From Actinomyces gerencseriae DSM 6844 (GTDB lineage Bacteria; Actinomycetota; Actinomycetes; Actinomycetales; Actinomycetaceae), in NCBI RefSeq assembly GCF_000429265.1, contig NZ_AUBN01000011.1:62001-126000 (forward strand): a stretch of 64,000 nt of DNA, read 5' to 3'. The notes below the pieces were generated by a model. That model did not search any database and was not told the origin of the DNA. It was given only the letters and a program-made list of their open reading frames with translations. Of the stretch, positions 8,157 to 17,558 are shown piece by piece. Every line of letters starts with the position of its first letter. The first letter of the stretch is position 1. The position numbers and the translations under genes were made by a program.

Positions 8157-10477
8157 TGACGGCGCGTGGTGGAGGTCGTGCGACGTGCCTCGAAAACGCC
8201 GTCGATGCGCCGCAGAGACGACAGCGTGTAGTCCAGATGGCCCGCCTCGGCCAGCTCGACGACGAAGCGGGCCGTGACAACACGGTCGCGCGACGTGCCG
8301 ATGGTGGCGCTCATGAGGTTGACATGGTTATCGGCCAGGACCCGGGTGATGTCCGCCAGCAGCCCCCCGCGGTCCAGGGCCTCGACCTCGACCTGGACGA
8401 GGTAGGCGCTCTGGGCGTGCTCCGCCCAGTGCACCGACAGGATGCGCTCGGGCTCGTGCTTGAGCTGATCGACATTCTGGCAGTCGCTCCGGTGCACCGA
8501 GATGCCCGAGCCGCGGGTGATGAAACCGATGATCGGATCTCCGGGCATGGGGGTGCAGCATCGGGCGAGCTTGACGTAGACATCGCCCTCATCCATGCCG
8601 TCCACGATGACGCCGGTGTCGGCCGTCCTGGTTCGGTGGTGCCCCGTGGTGGCCTTGGTCGGCAGGACGCCCTCCGCGAGGGTCTCCTCCGCGCCCGCCT
8701 CCCCGCCCATGGCGTTCACGAGGGTCTCGACGACATGCTGGGCGGAGACGTGCCCCTCGCCGACAGCCGCGTACAGGCCGTCGATATCGCCCTTGTCGAG
8801 CGTCTGGGCCACGTCCATGAGCGAGTCATGACTCATGAGTCGTTGGATCGGCAGGTCCTTCTTGCGCATGGCCCGGGCGATCGCGTTCTTGCCCGCCTCG
8901 ATCGCCTCCTCGCGGCGCTCCTTGGAGAACCACGAGCGGATCTTGTTGCGCGCGCGGGTCGAGCCCACGAACGTCAGCCAGTCCCGGCTGGGACCGGCGC
9001 CCTGCGCCTTGGAGGTGAAGACCTCGACGGTGTCGCCGTTCTCGAGTCTCGTGTCCAGCGGCACGAGACGGCCGTTGACACGCGCCCCCACGGTGCGGTG
9101 CCCGACCTCCGTGTGCACGGCGTAGGCGAAGTCGACCGGCGTGGAGGCACTGGACAGCGCCAGGACATCGCCCTTGGGAGTGAAGACGTAGACCTGGGTG
9201 CCGGCCATCTCGTAGCGCAGCGAGTCCAGGAACTCGGTGGGATCCTGCGTCTCCTTCTGCCAGTCGACGAGCTGGCGCAGCCATCCCATCTCTCCCGCGT
9301 CGGAGTCCCCGGGGGCGCCGCCCAACGGCGTGGGCCCCGTGGCATTCGGATCCTCCTTGTACTTCCAGTGAGCGGCCACGCCGTACTCCGCCATGCGGTG
9401 CATCTCCGCCGTGCGGATCTGGATCTCCACCGGCTTGCCGCCCGGACCGACGACGGTCGTGTGCAGGGACTGGTAGAGGTTGAACTTGGGCACCGCGATG
9501 TAGTCCTTGAAGCGCCCGCTCATGGGCGTCCATCGGGAGTGCAAGGAGCCCAGGACGGCGTAGCAGTCCTGGACGGAGTCCACAATGACGCGCACCGCCA
9601 CCAAGTCGTAGATGTCGTCGAACTCCTTGCCCCGCACGATCATCTTCTGATAGATCGAGTAATAGTGCTTCGGACGGCCGGTGACGACTCCCTTGATCTT
9701 GCTGACGCGCAGATCCTCCTCGATCTGGAGGCGAACCTGGCGCAGGTACTCCTCCCGGGCGGGGGCCCGCTCGGCGACCATGTGCTCGATCTCGTCGTAC
9801 ACGCCCGGGTAGAGCGCCTTGAAGGAGCGGTCCTCCAGCTCCCACTTGATGGCATTCATGCCCAGCCGGTGCGCGAGCGGGGCGTAGATCTCCAGGGTCT
9901 CCCTGGCCTTGCGGGCGGCATTGTCCGCTGAGACGTATTTCCACGTGCGGGCGTTGTGCAGGCGGTCGCCGAGCTTGATGACGATCACGCGGATGTCCTT
10001 GGACATGGCGACGATCATCTTGCGAACCGTCTCCGCCTGAGCGGCGTCCCCGTACTGGAGCTTGTCGAGCTTGGTGACGCCATCGACGAGCAGGGCGATC
10101 TCGTCGCCGAAGTCGCCGCGCAGTCGTTCCAGGGAGTAGTCGGTATCCTCCACGGTGTCGTGCAGCAGGGCGGCGGCGAGGGTCTGCGGGGTCATCCCGA
10201 GCTCGGCCAGGATGGTCGCCACCGCGACCGGGTGGGTGATGTACGGCTCGCCGGACTTGCGCCTCTGACCGGCATGCGCCTTCTCCGCCACCTCGTAGGC
10301 GCGCACGATGAGACTCGTATCGGCCTTGGGATGATTGGCGCGCAGGGCCCGCATGAGGGGCTCGATGGCCGCAGGCGTCGAATGCCCCCGTGATCCGAAC
10401 CATGCCAGACGGCTGCGCACGCGCGACCCCGGGACGACGGTCTGCCCGCCGGCGTCGCTGCTCCTGGTCTCCGTCAT
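8147..10477 (-). CDS. relA: Bifunctional (p)ppGpp synthetase/hydrolase
   Basis: 776 residues, the usual size of the single long RSH enzyme of actinobacteria, which makes and degrades (p)ppGpp in the stringent response. Order of domains: HD hydrolase (ALLHDTVEDTD, His106-Asp107, so hydrolase is likely active), Rel synthetase domain (YYSIYQKM ... FKDYIAVPKFNLYQSLHTTV ... EIQIRT), TGS domain (about 420-485, VYVFTPKGDVLALS), a conserved helical/zinc-finger-like part with KLARCCTPMPGD, and a C-terminal ACT domain. The ATG at 10477 lies 6 nt after TATGAT, so the transcript is probably leaderless. It sits downstream of apt, a linkage known in mycobacteria. The symbol rel is also used. Confidence 0.96.
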   Translation of the reverse strand: MTETRSSDAGGQTVVPGSRVRSRLAWFGSRGHSTPAAIEPLMRALRANHPKADTSLIVRAYEVAEKAHAGQRRKSGEPYITHPVAVATILAELGMTPQTLAAALLHDTVEDTDYSLERLRGDFGDEIALLVDGVTKLDKLQYGDAAQAETVRKMIVAMSKDIRVIVIKLGDRLHNARTWKYVSADNAARKARETLEIYAPLAHRLGMNAIKWELEDRSFKALYPGVYDEIEHMVAERAPAREEYLRQVRLQIEEDLRVSKIKGVVTGRPKHYYSIYQKMIVRGKEFDDIYDLVAVRVIVDSVQDCYAVLGSLHSRWTPMSGRFKDYIAVPKFNLYQSLHTTVVGPGGKPVEIQIRTAEMHRMAEYGVAAHWKYKEDPNATGPTPLGGAPGDSDAGEMGWLRQLVDWQKETQDPTEFLDSLRYEMAGTQVYVFTPKGDVLALSSASTPVDFAYAVHTEVGHRTVGARVNGRLVPLDTRLENGDTVEVFTSKAQGAGPSRDWLTFVGSTRARNKIRSWFSKERREEAIEAGKNAIARAMRKKDLPIQRLMSHDSLMDVAQTLDKGDIDGLYAAVGEGHVSAQHVVETLVNAMGGEAGAEETLAEGVLPTKATTGHHRTRTADTGVIVDGMDEGDVYVKLARCCTPMPGDPIIGFITRGSGISVHRSDCQNVDQLKHEPERILSVHWAEHAQSAYLVQVEVEALDRGGLLADITRVLADNHVNLMSATIGTSRDRVVTARFVVELAEAGHLDYTLSSLRRIDGVFEARRTTSTTRRHHV

Positions 10478-10483
10478 GACCGG

Positions 10484-10489
10484 ATCATA
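10484..10489 (-). promoter_or_regulatory. -10 box of a leaderless rel promoter
   Basis: TATGAT read on the minus strand, 6 nt before the rel ATG. This gives rel its own promoter inside the secDF-apt-rel gene order. Confidence 0.55.
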
Positions 10490-10490
10490 G

Positions 10491-10532
10491 CCGCGAGACC
10501 GGGTCGCGTCCTGACGCGGCCCGGTCTCGCGG
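10491..10532 (-). terminator. Long inverted repeat between apt and rel
   Basis: Perfect 13-bp arms (10491-10503 and 10520-10532, CCGCGAGACCGGG/CCCGGTCTCGCGG) with further inner pairing. It lies after the apt stop and directly upstream of the rel -10 box, so it more likely terminates the upstream operon than forms a rel leader. It could also affect the rel promoter. Confidence 0.55.
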
Positions 10533-10630
10533 CCCGTGAGAGGTCCGGGCGACGCCGTGAACCGGCCGTCGAACGCGGCTCGGCTTCTCCGCCCCGGCCC
10601 GGAGGCGACGGAGTCCGGCGTGCGGCCTCC

Positions 10631-11185
10631 TCAGGCGGTGGTGAAGGTGACGACGGAGTCGATCGCCCGTCCCGGGAGCTTCTCGCGGCCACCGAGCCCG
10701 GCGAGCTCCAGGACCATGCAGATGGCCTCGACGCGGGCCCCGGCCCGCTCGAGCAGCTCGATCGAGGCGGCGGCGGTACCGCCGGTGGCCAGGACGTCAT
10801 CGATGACCAGGACGCGTTGGCCGGGCACCACCGTGTCCGGCCGAACCTCCATTCGAGCAGTGCCGTACTCCAACGCGTAGTCGACGCCGATGACCGGCCC
10901 GGGCAGCTTCCCCCCCTTGCGGACCGTGAGCATACCGGTGCCCAGGCGCACGGCCAGGGGCGCGGCGAGGATGAAGCCGCGCGACTCCAAGCCGGCCACG
11001 GCGTCCACCCGACCGGCGTAATGAACCGCCAGGCCCTCGATGAAGGTGGCGAAGGCCCGACCATCGGCGAGCAACGGCGTGATGTCCCGGAACAGGACTC
11101 CGGGCTGGGGGAAGTCCGGCACCTCACGAAGGTTGTCCAGGACGAGCCGGGTCAACTCGGACGGCAGGGCGGAGGGGATCGTCAT
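10631..11185 (-). CDS. apt: Adenine phosphoribosyltransferase
   Basis: 184 residues. Salvages adenine with PRPP to give AMP. The type I phosphoribosyltransferase PRPP loop (VLVIDDVLATGGTA) is clear, and the N-terminal FPQPGVLFRDITPLL and GLESRGF motifs are those of Apt. The ATG overlaps the secF stop by 4 bases (ATGA), so it is translated in the yajC-secD-secF-apt unit. Confidence 0.95.
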   Translation of the reverse strand: MTIPSALPSELTRLVLDNLREVPDFPQPGVLFRDITPLLADGRAFATFIEGLAVHYAGRVDAVAGLESRGFILAAPLAVRLGTGMLTVRKGGKLPGPVIGVDYALEYGTARMEVRPDTVVPGQRVLVIDDVLATGGTAAASIELLERAGARVEAICMVLELAGLGGREKLPGRAIDSVVTFTTA

Positions 11186-12285
11186 GAGCGCCTCTTCTTC
11201 CTCTTCGGCTGCGCGGACACGCCCAGGTGGTGCCCGGGAACGAGCGGGGCGGCCGTCGGCGCGGCGGCGATGGCCGCCAGGGCCTCCTCGTCGTCATCCG
11301 CCTGGCCGACGCGCTCGGCGCGCGCGGCGGCGACGCGCTCCGCCTGCTCAACGATCTTCCTCTCACGGCTGCGCAGGTCCACCAGGAGCGGTGTGGCCAG
11401 GAAGATCGAGGACAGCGTGCCCGCGATCATGCCGATGAAGAGGGTCAGTGCGATGTCCCTCAGGGTACCGGCGCCCAGGATGAAGGCGCCGACGACGAGG
11501 AGGGAGGCGACGGGCAGCACCCCGACCACCGAGGTGTTGATCGATCGGATGAAGGTCTGGTTGACCGCGAGATTGGCCAGCTCGGCGTAGGTCGAGCGCG
11601 TCTGCGCCTCGTAGTGGGAGGTGTTCTCACGGATCTTGTCGAAGACGACCACCGTGTCGTACAGGGAGTATCCCAGAATGGTCAGCACGCCGATAATGGT
11701 GGCGGGAGTGACTTCGAAGCCCGAGGCGGCGTAGACGCCCACGGTGACGATGATGTCGTGGCCCAGGGCGAGCAGAGCCGCCACCGCCATCTTCCACGTG
11801 CGGAAGTAGATCCAGATGAGGCCGCCCACGAGCAGGAAGAAGAGCACCAGGCCGCGCGCCGCCTTGCTGGTCACGTCCGCGGACCAGGTCGGGCCGATGG
11901 TGGTCGCCGACACGTGATCCGCGTCCACGTCGTAGGCGGACGCCAGCGCGGAGGCCAGGGGGTCGAGCTGGTCCTTGTCCAGCTCATTGGCCTGGATCCG
12001 GACGGAGGACGCGCCCATGGTCGTCACGCTCGAGCCCGAGGACAGCCCCCTGTCGGCCAGGACGTCGTTGGCGAGGCTCTCCGACGGATCGGCGACACCG
12101 GTGATGGTGATCTCCGAACCGCCCTTGAAGTCGATACCGGGGTTGAGTCCGGGCCTGACCACGAGGATGGCGGAGACGGCGATGACGACGACGGCGATGG
12201 TGTACCAGACGCGTCGTCTGGCGATGAACGGCAGGGAGGTCCTGCCCGAGTAGAGATCGTTGCCCAGCGCGGCGAGGGAGGTCAC
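11182..12285 (-). CDS. secF: Protein translocase subunit SecF
   Basis: 367 residues. Inner-membrane partner of SecD that uses the proton gradient to assist Sec-dependent export. It shows the N-terminal NPGIDFKGGSEI motif, an extracytoplasmic P4-type domain, then five membrane helices with GHDIIVTVGVY and GYSLYDTVVVFDKIREN, both typical of SecF. The long charged C-terminal tail (RSRERKIVEQAERVAAARAE onward) is cytoplasmic. The ATG overlaps the secD stop by 4 bases and its own stop overlaps apt. Confidence 0.96.
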   Translation of the reverse strand: MTSLAALGNDLYSGRTSLPFIARRRVWYTIAVVVIAVSAILVVRPGLNPGIDFKGGSEITITGVADPSESLANDVLADRGLSSGSSVTTMGASSVRIQANELDKDQLDPLASALASAYDVDADHVSATTIGPTWSADVTSKAARGLVLFFLLVGGLIWIYFRTWKMAVAALLALGHDIIVTVGVYAASGFEVTPATIIGVLTILGYSLYDTVVVFDKIRENTSHYEAQTRSTYAELANLAVNQTFIRSINTSVVGVLPVASLLVVGAFILGAGTLRDIALTLFIGMIAGTLSSIFLATPLLVDLRSRERKIVEQAERVAAARAERVGQADDDEEALAAIAAAPTAAPLVPGHHLGVSAQPKRKKRRS

Positions 12286-14360
12286 TTCGTCTCACCGTCC
12301 TTTCCGATGGCGGAGTCGAAGGCGACGGCATCGTCGGCACCGTCACCGTCTCGCGCATCCGCGCGGTCGTCGACGGCCCGGCGGGCGCTCCCATCACGGC
12401 CGTCCGCCTTTCTGCGGGCCTCCGCCTTGCGCCGGGCCAGCGTGCCGACGACGGAGTCGATGGCGGCCTGACGGCCCTTCCCATAGGCCGCCAGCGAGCG
12501 CGCCCCGAGGTGCTCGGGATCCAGGCCCGACAGCCGATGCCCCTCGCCGAAGAACGCGAATCGCAGGATCCAGACCATCATGGGATGGGTGAACAGGACG
12601 ATGACGGCCAGGTCGACCACGGTGGTCACGCCCAGGGTGAAGGCGAAGCCCTGAACACCACCCACGGCCAGGAAGTACAGCACGATGGCGGCCACCAGGT
12701 TGACGGTGTCGGAGACGATGATCGTCTGTCGAGCGTGCTTCCAGCCCTCGTCCACCGCGGCCACCAGGGTGCGGCCGCTGCGGACCTCGTCGCGCACGCG
12801 CTCGAAGTAGATGATGAAGGAGTCCATCGTGATGCCGATGGAGATGATGAGTCCCGCCACGCCCGCCAGTGACAGGCGGTACCCCATCGACCAGCTCAGC
12901 AGCGCGATCGCCAGATAGGTGACCGCCGCCGCGATGACGAGGGATGCCACGGCGACCACGCTCAGCCCGCGGTACTGCCAGGCCAGGTAGAGGATGATGA
13001 GGATGAAACCGATGAGCCCGGCGATCAGGCCGTTGCGCAGCTGCTCGGTGCCCAGGGTCGCGGAGATCTGCTGCTCGGACTGGACGGTGAAGCTCAGGGG
13101 AAGCGACCCGAAGGACAGCTGATTGGCCAAGGTGTTGGCCTGCGCCTGAGTGAAGTCGCCGGTGATCTGGACACGGCCATCGGTGATGGCGCCGGTGACG
13201 TCGTTGTTGAATCCCGAGGACATGATGGTCAACCCGTCCAGCACGATGGCGAACTGGGCCTTCTGCGAGTCCGTGGACTGCCCGTTGGCCTGGCCGCCCG
13301 CGGCCGCCGCCTTGTCGCGGTAGGCGATGAGACGCTCCGAGACCGCGGAGAACTGCTCGGTGCCCTCGGCGTCGAACTCGAGGGACACGACCCACTTGTT
13401 GGTCGTCGTGCCCTGGCTGGTGGTCTCCAGGCCGGAGGCGGCGTTGGCGATATCGGTGCCGGCGATGTCCGCGGGGCCGAGGATGTAGGCCCGGCCCGTC
13501 CCGTTCTTGTCGCAGGAGATGACGGCCCTGGTCGGATCCTGCGTCTCACCGGTCAGGTTGTCCTGCGCCTTGCAGTCCGTCATGTAGGCGTCGTAGATCA
13601 TCTTCTCGCTGATCCACGAGTCCGACGAGTTGTCCTCCGAGGTCGCCGGCAGCGGATCCTCACTGATGGTCCCGTCGCGATTGACGTCCGCGACGGTCGT
13701 GGCCACCTGCTCGGGGGTGACGGAGGTCGGCTGGTCGCCGGGGGCCTCAGTGGCACCGTCGGCGGGCGCCTCGCTCGGCTCGGCAGCCGGCTCGGCCCCG
13801 TCCTCGGCCGGCGCTTGAGAGGGCTCCGCCCCGTTGTCGGCGGGGGTCTCGCTCTGCTCGGCCCCGCCCTGGGTGGACGCCTCGCCCTCGGAGTCGCTCG
13901 GAGTCGGCGAGGCGCCGGAGGACTGGGCGGTGCGCTGATTCTGGGCCTCCGCGAGCTCACTCGCACTGCCCGGGAGGATCCTGATGACCGGGCGGAAGTA
14001 GAGCACTGCGGAGGTGCGCACCAGCTCGAGCGTGTCCTGGCTGGGGGTCCCCGGCAGCGAGACCACGATGTTCTGCCCGCCCTGTCGCGAGATCTGCGCC
14101 TCGGCGACGCCGGAGGCGTCCACGCGCTGGCGAATGATCTCGATGGCCTGGTTGACGTCCTCGTCGGTGATCTCGGAACCGTCGGACGTCGTGGGCGTCA
14201 AGATGATCTGGGTGCCGCCCTCCAGGTCCAGCGCCAGTCCCGGAATCATGGACGTGCGGCCGGTGGCGGAACCGGCGTAGAGCCCGGCGAAGCCGATCAC
14301 GATGATGAGAAGCAGCACCAGGAGGCGACGCCCCGGATGCTTCGTCTGCTTGGTGGACAC
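12282..14360 (-). CDS. secD: Protein translocase subunit SecD
   Basis: 692 residues. Membrane component of the SecDF-YajC translocase accessory complex. It starts with a membrane helix (LLVLLLIIVIGFAGLYAG) and the signature LALDLEGGTQIIL, and ends with the paired RND-like helices (SLAGVAGLIISIGITMDSFI). A roughly 80-residue Ala/Glu/Pro/Ser-rich low-complexity insertion with repeats of the EAPAD/QAPAE type lies in the extracytoplasmic part near residues 145-225, making the protein longer than usual. The GTG start is preceded by GAGGAAGGGACCGC, a good ribosome-binding site. Confidence 0.96.
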   Translation of the reverse strand: MSTKQTKHPGRRLLVLLLIIVIGFAGLYAGSATGRTSMIPGLALDLEGGTQIILTPTTSDGSEITDEDVNQAIEIIRQRVDASGVAEAQISRQGGQNIVVSLPGTPSQDTLELVRTSAVLYFRPVIRILPGSASELAEAQNQRTAQSSGASPTPSDSEGEASTQGGAEQSETPADNGAEPSQAPAEDGAEPAAEPSEAPADGATEAPGDQPTSVTPEQVATTVADVNRDGTISEDPLPATSEDNSSDSWISEKMIYDAYMTDCKAQDNLTGETQDPTRAVISCDKNGTGRAYILGPADIAGTDIANAASGLETTSQGTTTNKWVVSLEFDAEGTEQFSAVSERLIAYRDKAAAAGGQANGQSTDSQKAQFAIVLDGLTIMSSGFNNDVTGAITDGRVQITGDFTQAQANTLANQLSFGSLPLSFTVQSEQQISATLGTEQLRNGLIAGLIGFILIILYLAWQYRGLSVVAVASLVIAAAVTYLAIALLSWSMGYRLSLAGVAGLIISIGITMDSFIIYFERVRDEVRSGRTLVAAVDEGWKHARQTIIVSDTVNLVAAIVLYFLAVGGVQGFAFTLGVTTVVDLAVIVLFTHPMMVWILRFAFFGEGHRLSGLDPEHLGARSLAAYGKGRQAAIDSVVGTLARRKAEARRKADGRDGSARRAVDDRADARDGDGADDAVAFDSAIGKDGETK

Positions 14361-14428
14361 GCGGTCCCTTCCTCAGGATCAGGATGTGACGCGGCTCATG
14401 CCGCTCAGGTACGTCTGGTGCGATGCGT

Positions 14429-14884
14429 TCAGGCCTGAGAGGCCCCTGTGCGGGGACCCTCTTCAGCATCGGCCGCCTCGACGCCCTTCTCATCGGTCTC
14501 ATCGCCGGCCTCGCTCCCCTCCCGGGGACCCGACTCGGCGGCGGACGAGCCGTCGGGCGCGTCGGCCGCCTCGGTGACGGCATCCTCCCCGGAGTCGTCG
14601 GACTCGGTCGCGAAGGGCGGCTCCTCCGCGTCGACGATCGCGGACCTGGCCCACAGCGACTCGTCGCCCAGCGGTGTGGCGAGCGTCACGACGTCGCCGC
14701 TGACCTCGACCACGGTGCCGTAGAAGCCGGCGCGTGTGCGCACCCAGTTTCCGGGCACGAGCGCCTCGTCGGTGCGACGCTCCTGCTCGGCCTGCATCTT
14801 CCTCTGCTGCGAGCGCGACAAGCGCGACACGCCCCAGAACAGGAGCAGCATGAAGGCGAGCATGAAGAGCATTCGAGGATCCAT
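14429..14884 (-). CDS. yajC: Preprotein translocase subunit YajC
   Basis: 151 residues. Single N-terminal membrane helix (LFMLAFMLLLFWGVSRL) followed by the YajC fold with LVPGNWVRTRAGFYGTVVEV, then an acidic Ser/Glu/Ala-rich tail of about 50 residues. It heads the yajC-secD-secF-apt unit (68 bp to secD). A -10 (TAGACT) lies about 60 nt upstream, giving a leader that contains the small hairpin 14914-14928. Confidence 0.92.
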   Translation of the reverse strand: MDPRMLFMLAFMLLLFWGVSRLSRSQQRKMQAEQERRTDEALVPGNWVRTRAGFYGTVVEVSGDVVTLATPLGDESLWARSAIVDAEEPPFATESDDSGEDAVTEAADAPDGSSAAESGPREGSEAGDETDEKGVEAADAEEGPRTGASQA

Positions 14885-14941
14885 GGAGGTGACTTTCGTT
14901 TGTTTCGAGAGATCCTCTTGCCAAGAGGAACGACCGTGCAG

Positions 14942-14947
14942 AGTCTA
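14942..14947 (-). promoter_or_regulatory. Probable -10 box of the yajC-secDF-apt operon
   Basis: TAGACT read on the minus strand, 57 nt upstream of the yajC ATG. The intervening leader holds a 6-bp-arm hairpin (14914-14928, CCTCTT/AAGAGG). No strong -35 was identified. Confidence 0.4.
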
Positions 14948-15063
14948 GGCCACCGGCCGACACGGTCGGGTGTGAGACATGACCGCTACGATCACGGGAC
15001 AGCGTCACCATACGGGATGCGCGGCCCGATCGACGCGCCGCCCGGCCCGACCGGGTGAGCCGA

Positions 15064-16131
15064 TCAGGTGAACAGGACCCCGCGATCGTCATCGGGGCCC
15101 GTCGGAGCGCTCATGCCCATGTGCTCGTAGGCGGCCGGCGTGGCCATGCGCCCCCGGGGCGTGCGCACGATCAGTCCCTCGCGGAAGAGGTACGGCTCGG
15201 CCACGGTCTCGATGGTCTCGGGCTCCTCCCCCACGCTGACCGCCAGCGTCGTCAGTCCCACAGGGCTGCCCGAGAAGCGGGAGCACAGGGCCCGGAGCAC
15301 TGAGCGATCCAGCCGGTCCAGGCCCAGGGCGTCCACTTCGAAGACCCTCAACGCGCCGCGGGCGGCCTCCAGGTCGAGGTGGCCCGGCGTGCCGCGGATC
15401 TCCGCCCAGTCCTGAACGCGGCGCAGCAGGCGATTGGCGACACGGGGCGTTCCGCGGGAGCGGCGCGCCAACTCCTCGGCCGCATCGGTGTCGATCGTCA
15501 CACCGAGCAAGCCGGCGGAGCGGGAGACGATGCGGGCCAGGTCGTCCGAGTCGTAGTACTCCAGGTGGCCGGTGAAGCCGAAGCGGTCGCGCAGCGGCGC
15601 GGGGAGCAGCCCCGCGCGAGTCGTCGCGCCGACCACGGTGAAGACGGGAAGGGTCAACGGGATGGAGGTCGCGCCCGGGCCCTTGCCCACGACGATATCG
15701 ACCCGGTAGTCCTCCATGGCCAGGTAGAGCATCTCCTCAGCGGTGCGGGCCAGGCGGTGGATCTCGTCGATGAACAGGACGTCGCCCTCCTCCAGGGAGG
15801 ACAGGATGGCCGCCAGGTCCCCGGCATGCTGGATGGCGGGACCGGACGTCAGACGCAGGGAGCCTCCGACCTCGGCGGCGATGATCATGGCCAGAGTCGT
15901 CTTCCCCAGGCCGGGGGGCCCCGATAGCAGGACGTGATCGGGAGTGGTGCCGCGCGCCAGAGCGGCGCGCAGAACCACCGAGAGCTGGCCTCGCACGACC
16001 TTCTGCCCCACGAAGTCCTCCAGGCGCTTGGGACGCAGGGCGGCCTCGGCGGCGCGCTCGGTGTCGTCCGCACCACCCGCCACCAGCCGATTCGAGGGTT
16101 CCGACCCCGATGCGGGACACGCCTCAGCCAC
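15064..16131 (-). CDS. ruvB: Holliday junction branch migration DNA helicase RuvB
   Basis: 355 residues. AAA+ motor that drives Holliday junction branch migration with RuvA. Walker A (GPPGLGKTT), Walker B ([10 protein letters not shown]), sensor 1 (VGATTRAG) and the C-terminal winged-helix ([20 protein letters not shown]) are present. The GTG at 16131 is chosen because GGGAGG lies 8 nt upstream; this gives an 8-bp overlap with the end of ruvA. A longer upstream frame exists but is only a shadow of ruvA. Confidence 0.96.
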   Translation of the reverse strand: MAEACPASGSEPSNRLVAGGADDTERAAEAALRPKRLEDFVGQKVVRGQLSVVLRAALARGTTPDHVLLSGPPGLGKTTLAMIIAAEVGGSLRLTSGPAIQHAGDLAAILSSLEEGDVLFIDEIHRLARTAEEMLYLAMEDYRVDIVVGKGPGATSIPLTLPVFTVVGATTRAGLLPAPLRDRFGFTGHLEYYDSDDLARIVSRSAGLLGVTIDTDAAEELARRSRGTPRVANRLLRRVQDWAEIRGTPGHLDLEAARGALRVFEVDALGLDRLDRSVLRALCSRFSGSPVGLTTLAVSVGEEPETIETVAEPYLFREGLIVRTPRGRMATPAAYEHMGMSAPTGPDDDRGVLFT

Positions 16132-16747
16132 GGCCCCCGCCTCCCAGCCGGCGCAGCGACGCGCGCAGCAGCTCGGGCACGCTCGGCTCGGATCCCTCCG
16201 CCGAGCCGTCCGACTCGACGGCGGCCACGGTCCGGCTGGCGATCGCCTCGTTCCAACCGAGCTGGACCAGGGCGGCGACGACATCCGAGTTCGGCGGCGC
16301 CGCACCCGGCGTCGGGGCCGCGGCGGGCGTCGGTTCCTCGCCGGCCGGCGCACCGAGCTTGTCGCCGACGTCGATGATGACGCGCTGCGCCCCCTTGGGG
16401 CCCAGGCCGGGCACGCGCGTGAGCGCGGCGACGTCACGGCTCGCGATCGCCCGGCGCAGGGCATCGGGGGTGTGGACCGCGAGCACGGCCAATGCCAGCT
16501 TGGCGCCCACGCCCTTGGCCCCCAGCAGCACCCGGAAGCAGTGGCGCTCGTCGGCGTCCGCGAAGCCGAACAGGGTCAGGGAGTCCTCACGGACGATGAG
16601 CTCGGTGCGGACGAGTCCCTCCTCACCCGCGCGCAGCCCGGCCAGGGTGGTGGGCGTCGCCTGGAAGGCCATGCCGAGACCGCCGACCTCGATGACCGCC
16701 CCGGTCAGCGAGACCTCCAGGACGGTTCCGCGCAGTGAGGCGATCAT
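16124..16747 (-). CDS. ruvA: Holliday junction branch migration protein RuvA
   Basis: 207 residues. Tetrameric junction-binding partner of RuvB. It begins with the family's MIASLRGTV and contains two helix-hairpin-helix motifs ([19 protein letters not shown] in domain II), with a flexible Ala/Pro linker and a C-terminal domain III ([16 protein letters not shown]). The ATG at 16747 has AAGGAG 9 nt upstream, so the longer frame to 16828 is not used. Confidence 0.96.
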   Translation of the reverse strand: MIASLRGTVLEVSLTGAVIEVGGLGMAFQATPTTLAGLRAGEEGLVRTELIVREDSLTLFGFADADERHCFRVLLGAKGVGAKLALAVLAVHTPDALRRAIASRDVAALTRVPGLGPKGAQRVIIDVGDKLGAPAGEEPTPAAAPTPGAAPPNSDVVAALVQLGWNEAIASRTVAAVESDGSAEGSEPSVPELLRASLRRLGGGGRG

Positions 16748-16885
16748 GGGGACGAGCTCCTTGACGTAGAGGTGACGTAGAGGTGATGGAGAGGCGGCGG
16801 AGATGGGGTGCGGCAACGAGTCGAACACCTGTTCACAGGTTAGCAGCAGGCGGGCGATCCGTCGGCCGCGCCTGGGCGCGCGGCG

Positions 16886-17542
16886 TCATCGCCGGTAGCG
16901 GGGGTCAACGGCGCCCGTGCGCCGGGCCGCGGCCTGCGCGGCCGCCCACCGCTGCTGGGCGGGGGTGCGCGCCGAGGCCCTCACCGAGCCGCCCGCCGAG
17001 ACCATCTCGGTGGAGCCGTCCACGCCCGTGCCGCCACCGCGCCATCCGTGGCAGATGGCCTGGGCGACGGCGTCGGCGGCGTCGGCGGGCCTGGGCGGCT
17101 CGGCGAGTCCCAGGATCCGCTGGACCATCGTCTGCACCTGCGACTTGCCGGCCGTCCCCGAGCCGGTGACCGCCGCCTTGGCCTCACTGGGGGTGTGCTG
17201 GGCGACCTCGAGGCCGGCCCGGGCAGCGGCCACCATGACCACCCCCATCACCTGGGCGACGCCGATGACCGACCGCAGGTTGTCCTGGGCGAAGACGCGC
17301 TCGACGGACACGGCGGTCGGGCCGAGCCGGGCGATCCAGTCCTCGAGCGACTCCGCGATCGCGAGCAGTCGCAGCTCGGGGCTCTGCGACGGCGGTGTGC
17401 GCACGACTCCCGCCTGCACGAGTCCGGCCCGGCGACGAGCATCGATGTCGACGCAGGCGAGCCCGCAGCGGGTGAGCCCGGGATCGACCCCGAGCACTCG
17501 CTGCTGAGCGACGGTGGCGCGTGCGGAGGCGGGGCGGCCCAC
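16886..17542 (-). CDS. ruvC: Holliday junction resolvase RuvC
   Basis: 218 residues. Endonuclease that cuts Holliday junctions. Acidic catalytic residues are visible in VLGVDPGLTRCG, VSVERVFAQDN and the C-terminal AADAVAQAICH. The Ala/Arg-rich C-terminal extension of about 45 residues is longer than in E. coli. The start is less certain: the GTG at 17542 lies 16 bp after the yebC stop and has no strong ribosome-binding site. Part of yebC-ruvC-ruvA-ruvB. Confidence 0.95.
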   Translation of the reverse strand: MGRPASARATVAQQRVLGVDPGLTRCGLACVDIDARRRAGLVQAGVVRTPPSQSPELRLLAIAESLEDWIARLGPTAVSVERVFAQDNLRSVIGVAQVMGVVMVAAARAGLEVAQHTPSEAKAAVTGSGTAGKSQVQTMVQRILGLAEPPRPADAADAVAQAICHGWRGGGTGVDGSTEMVSAGGSVRASARTPAQQRWAAAQAAARRTGAVDPRYRR

Positions 17543-17558
17543 GGGGCTCAGGACGGGC

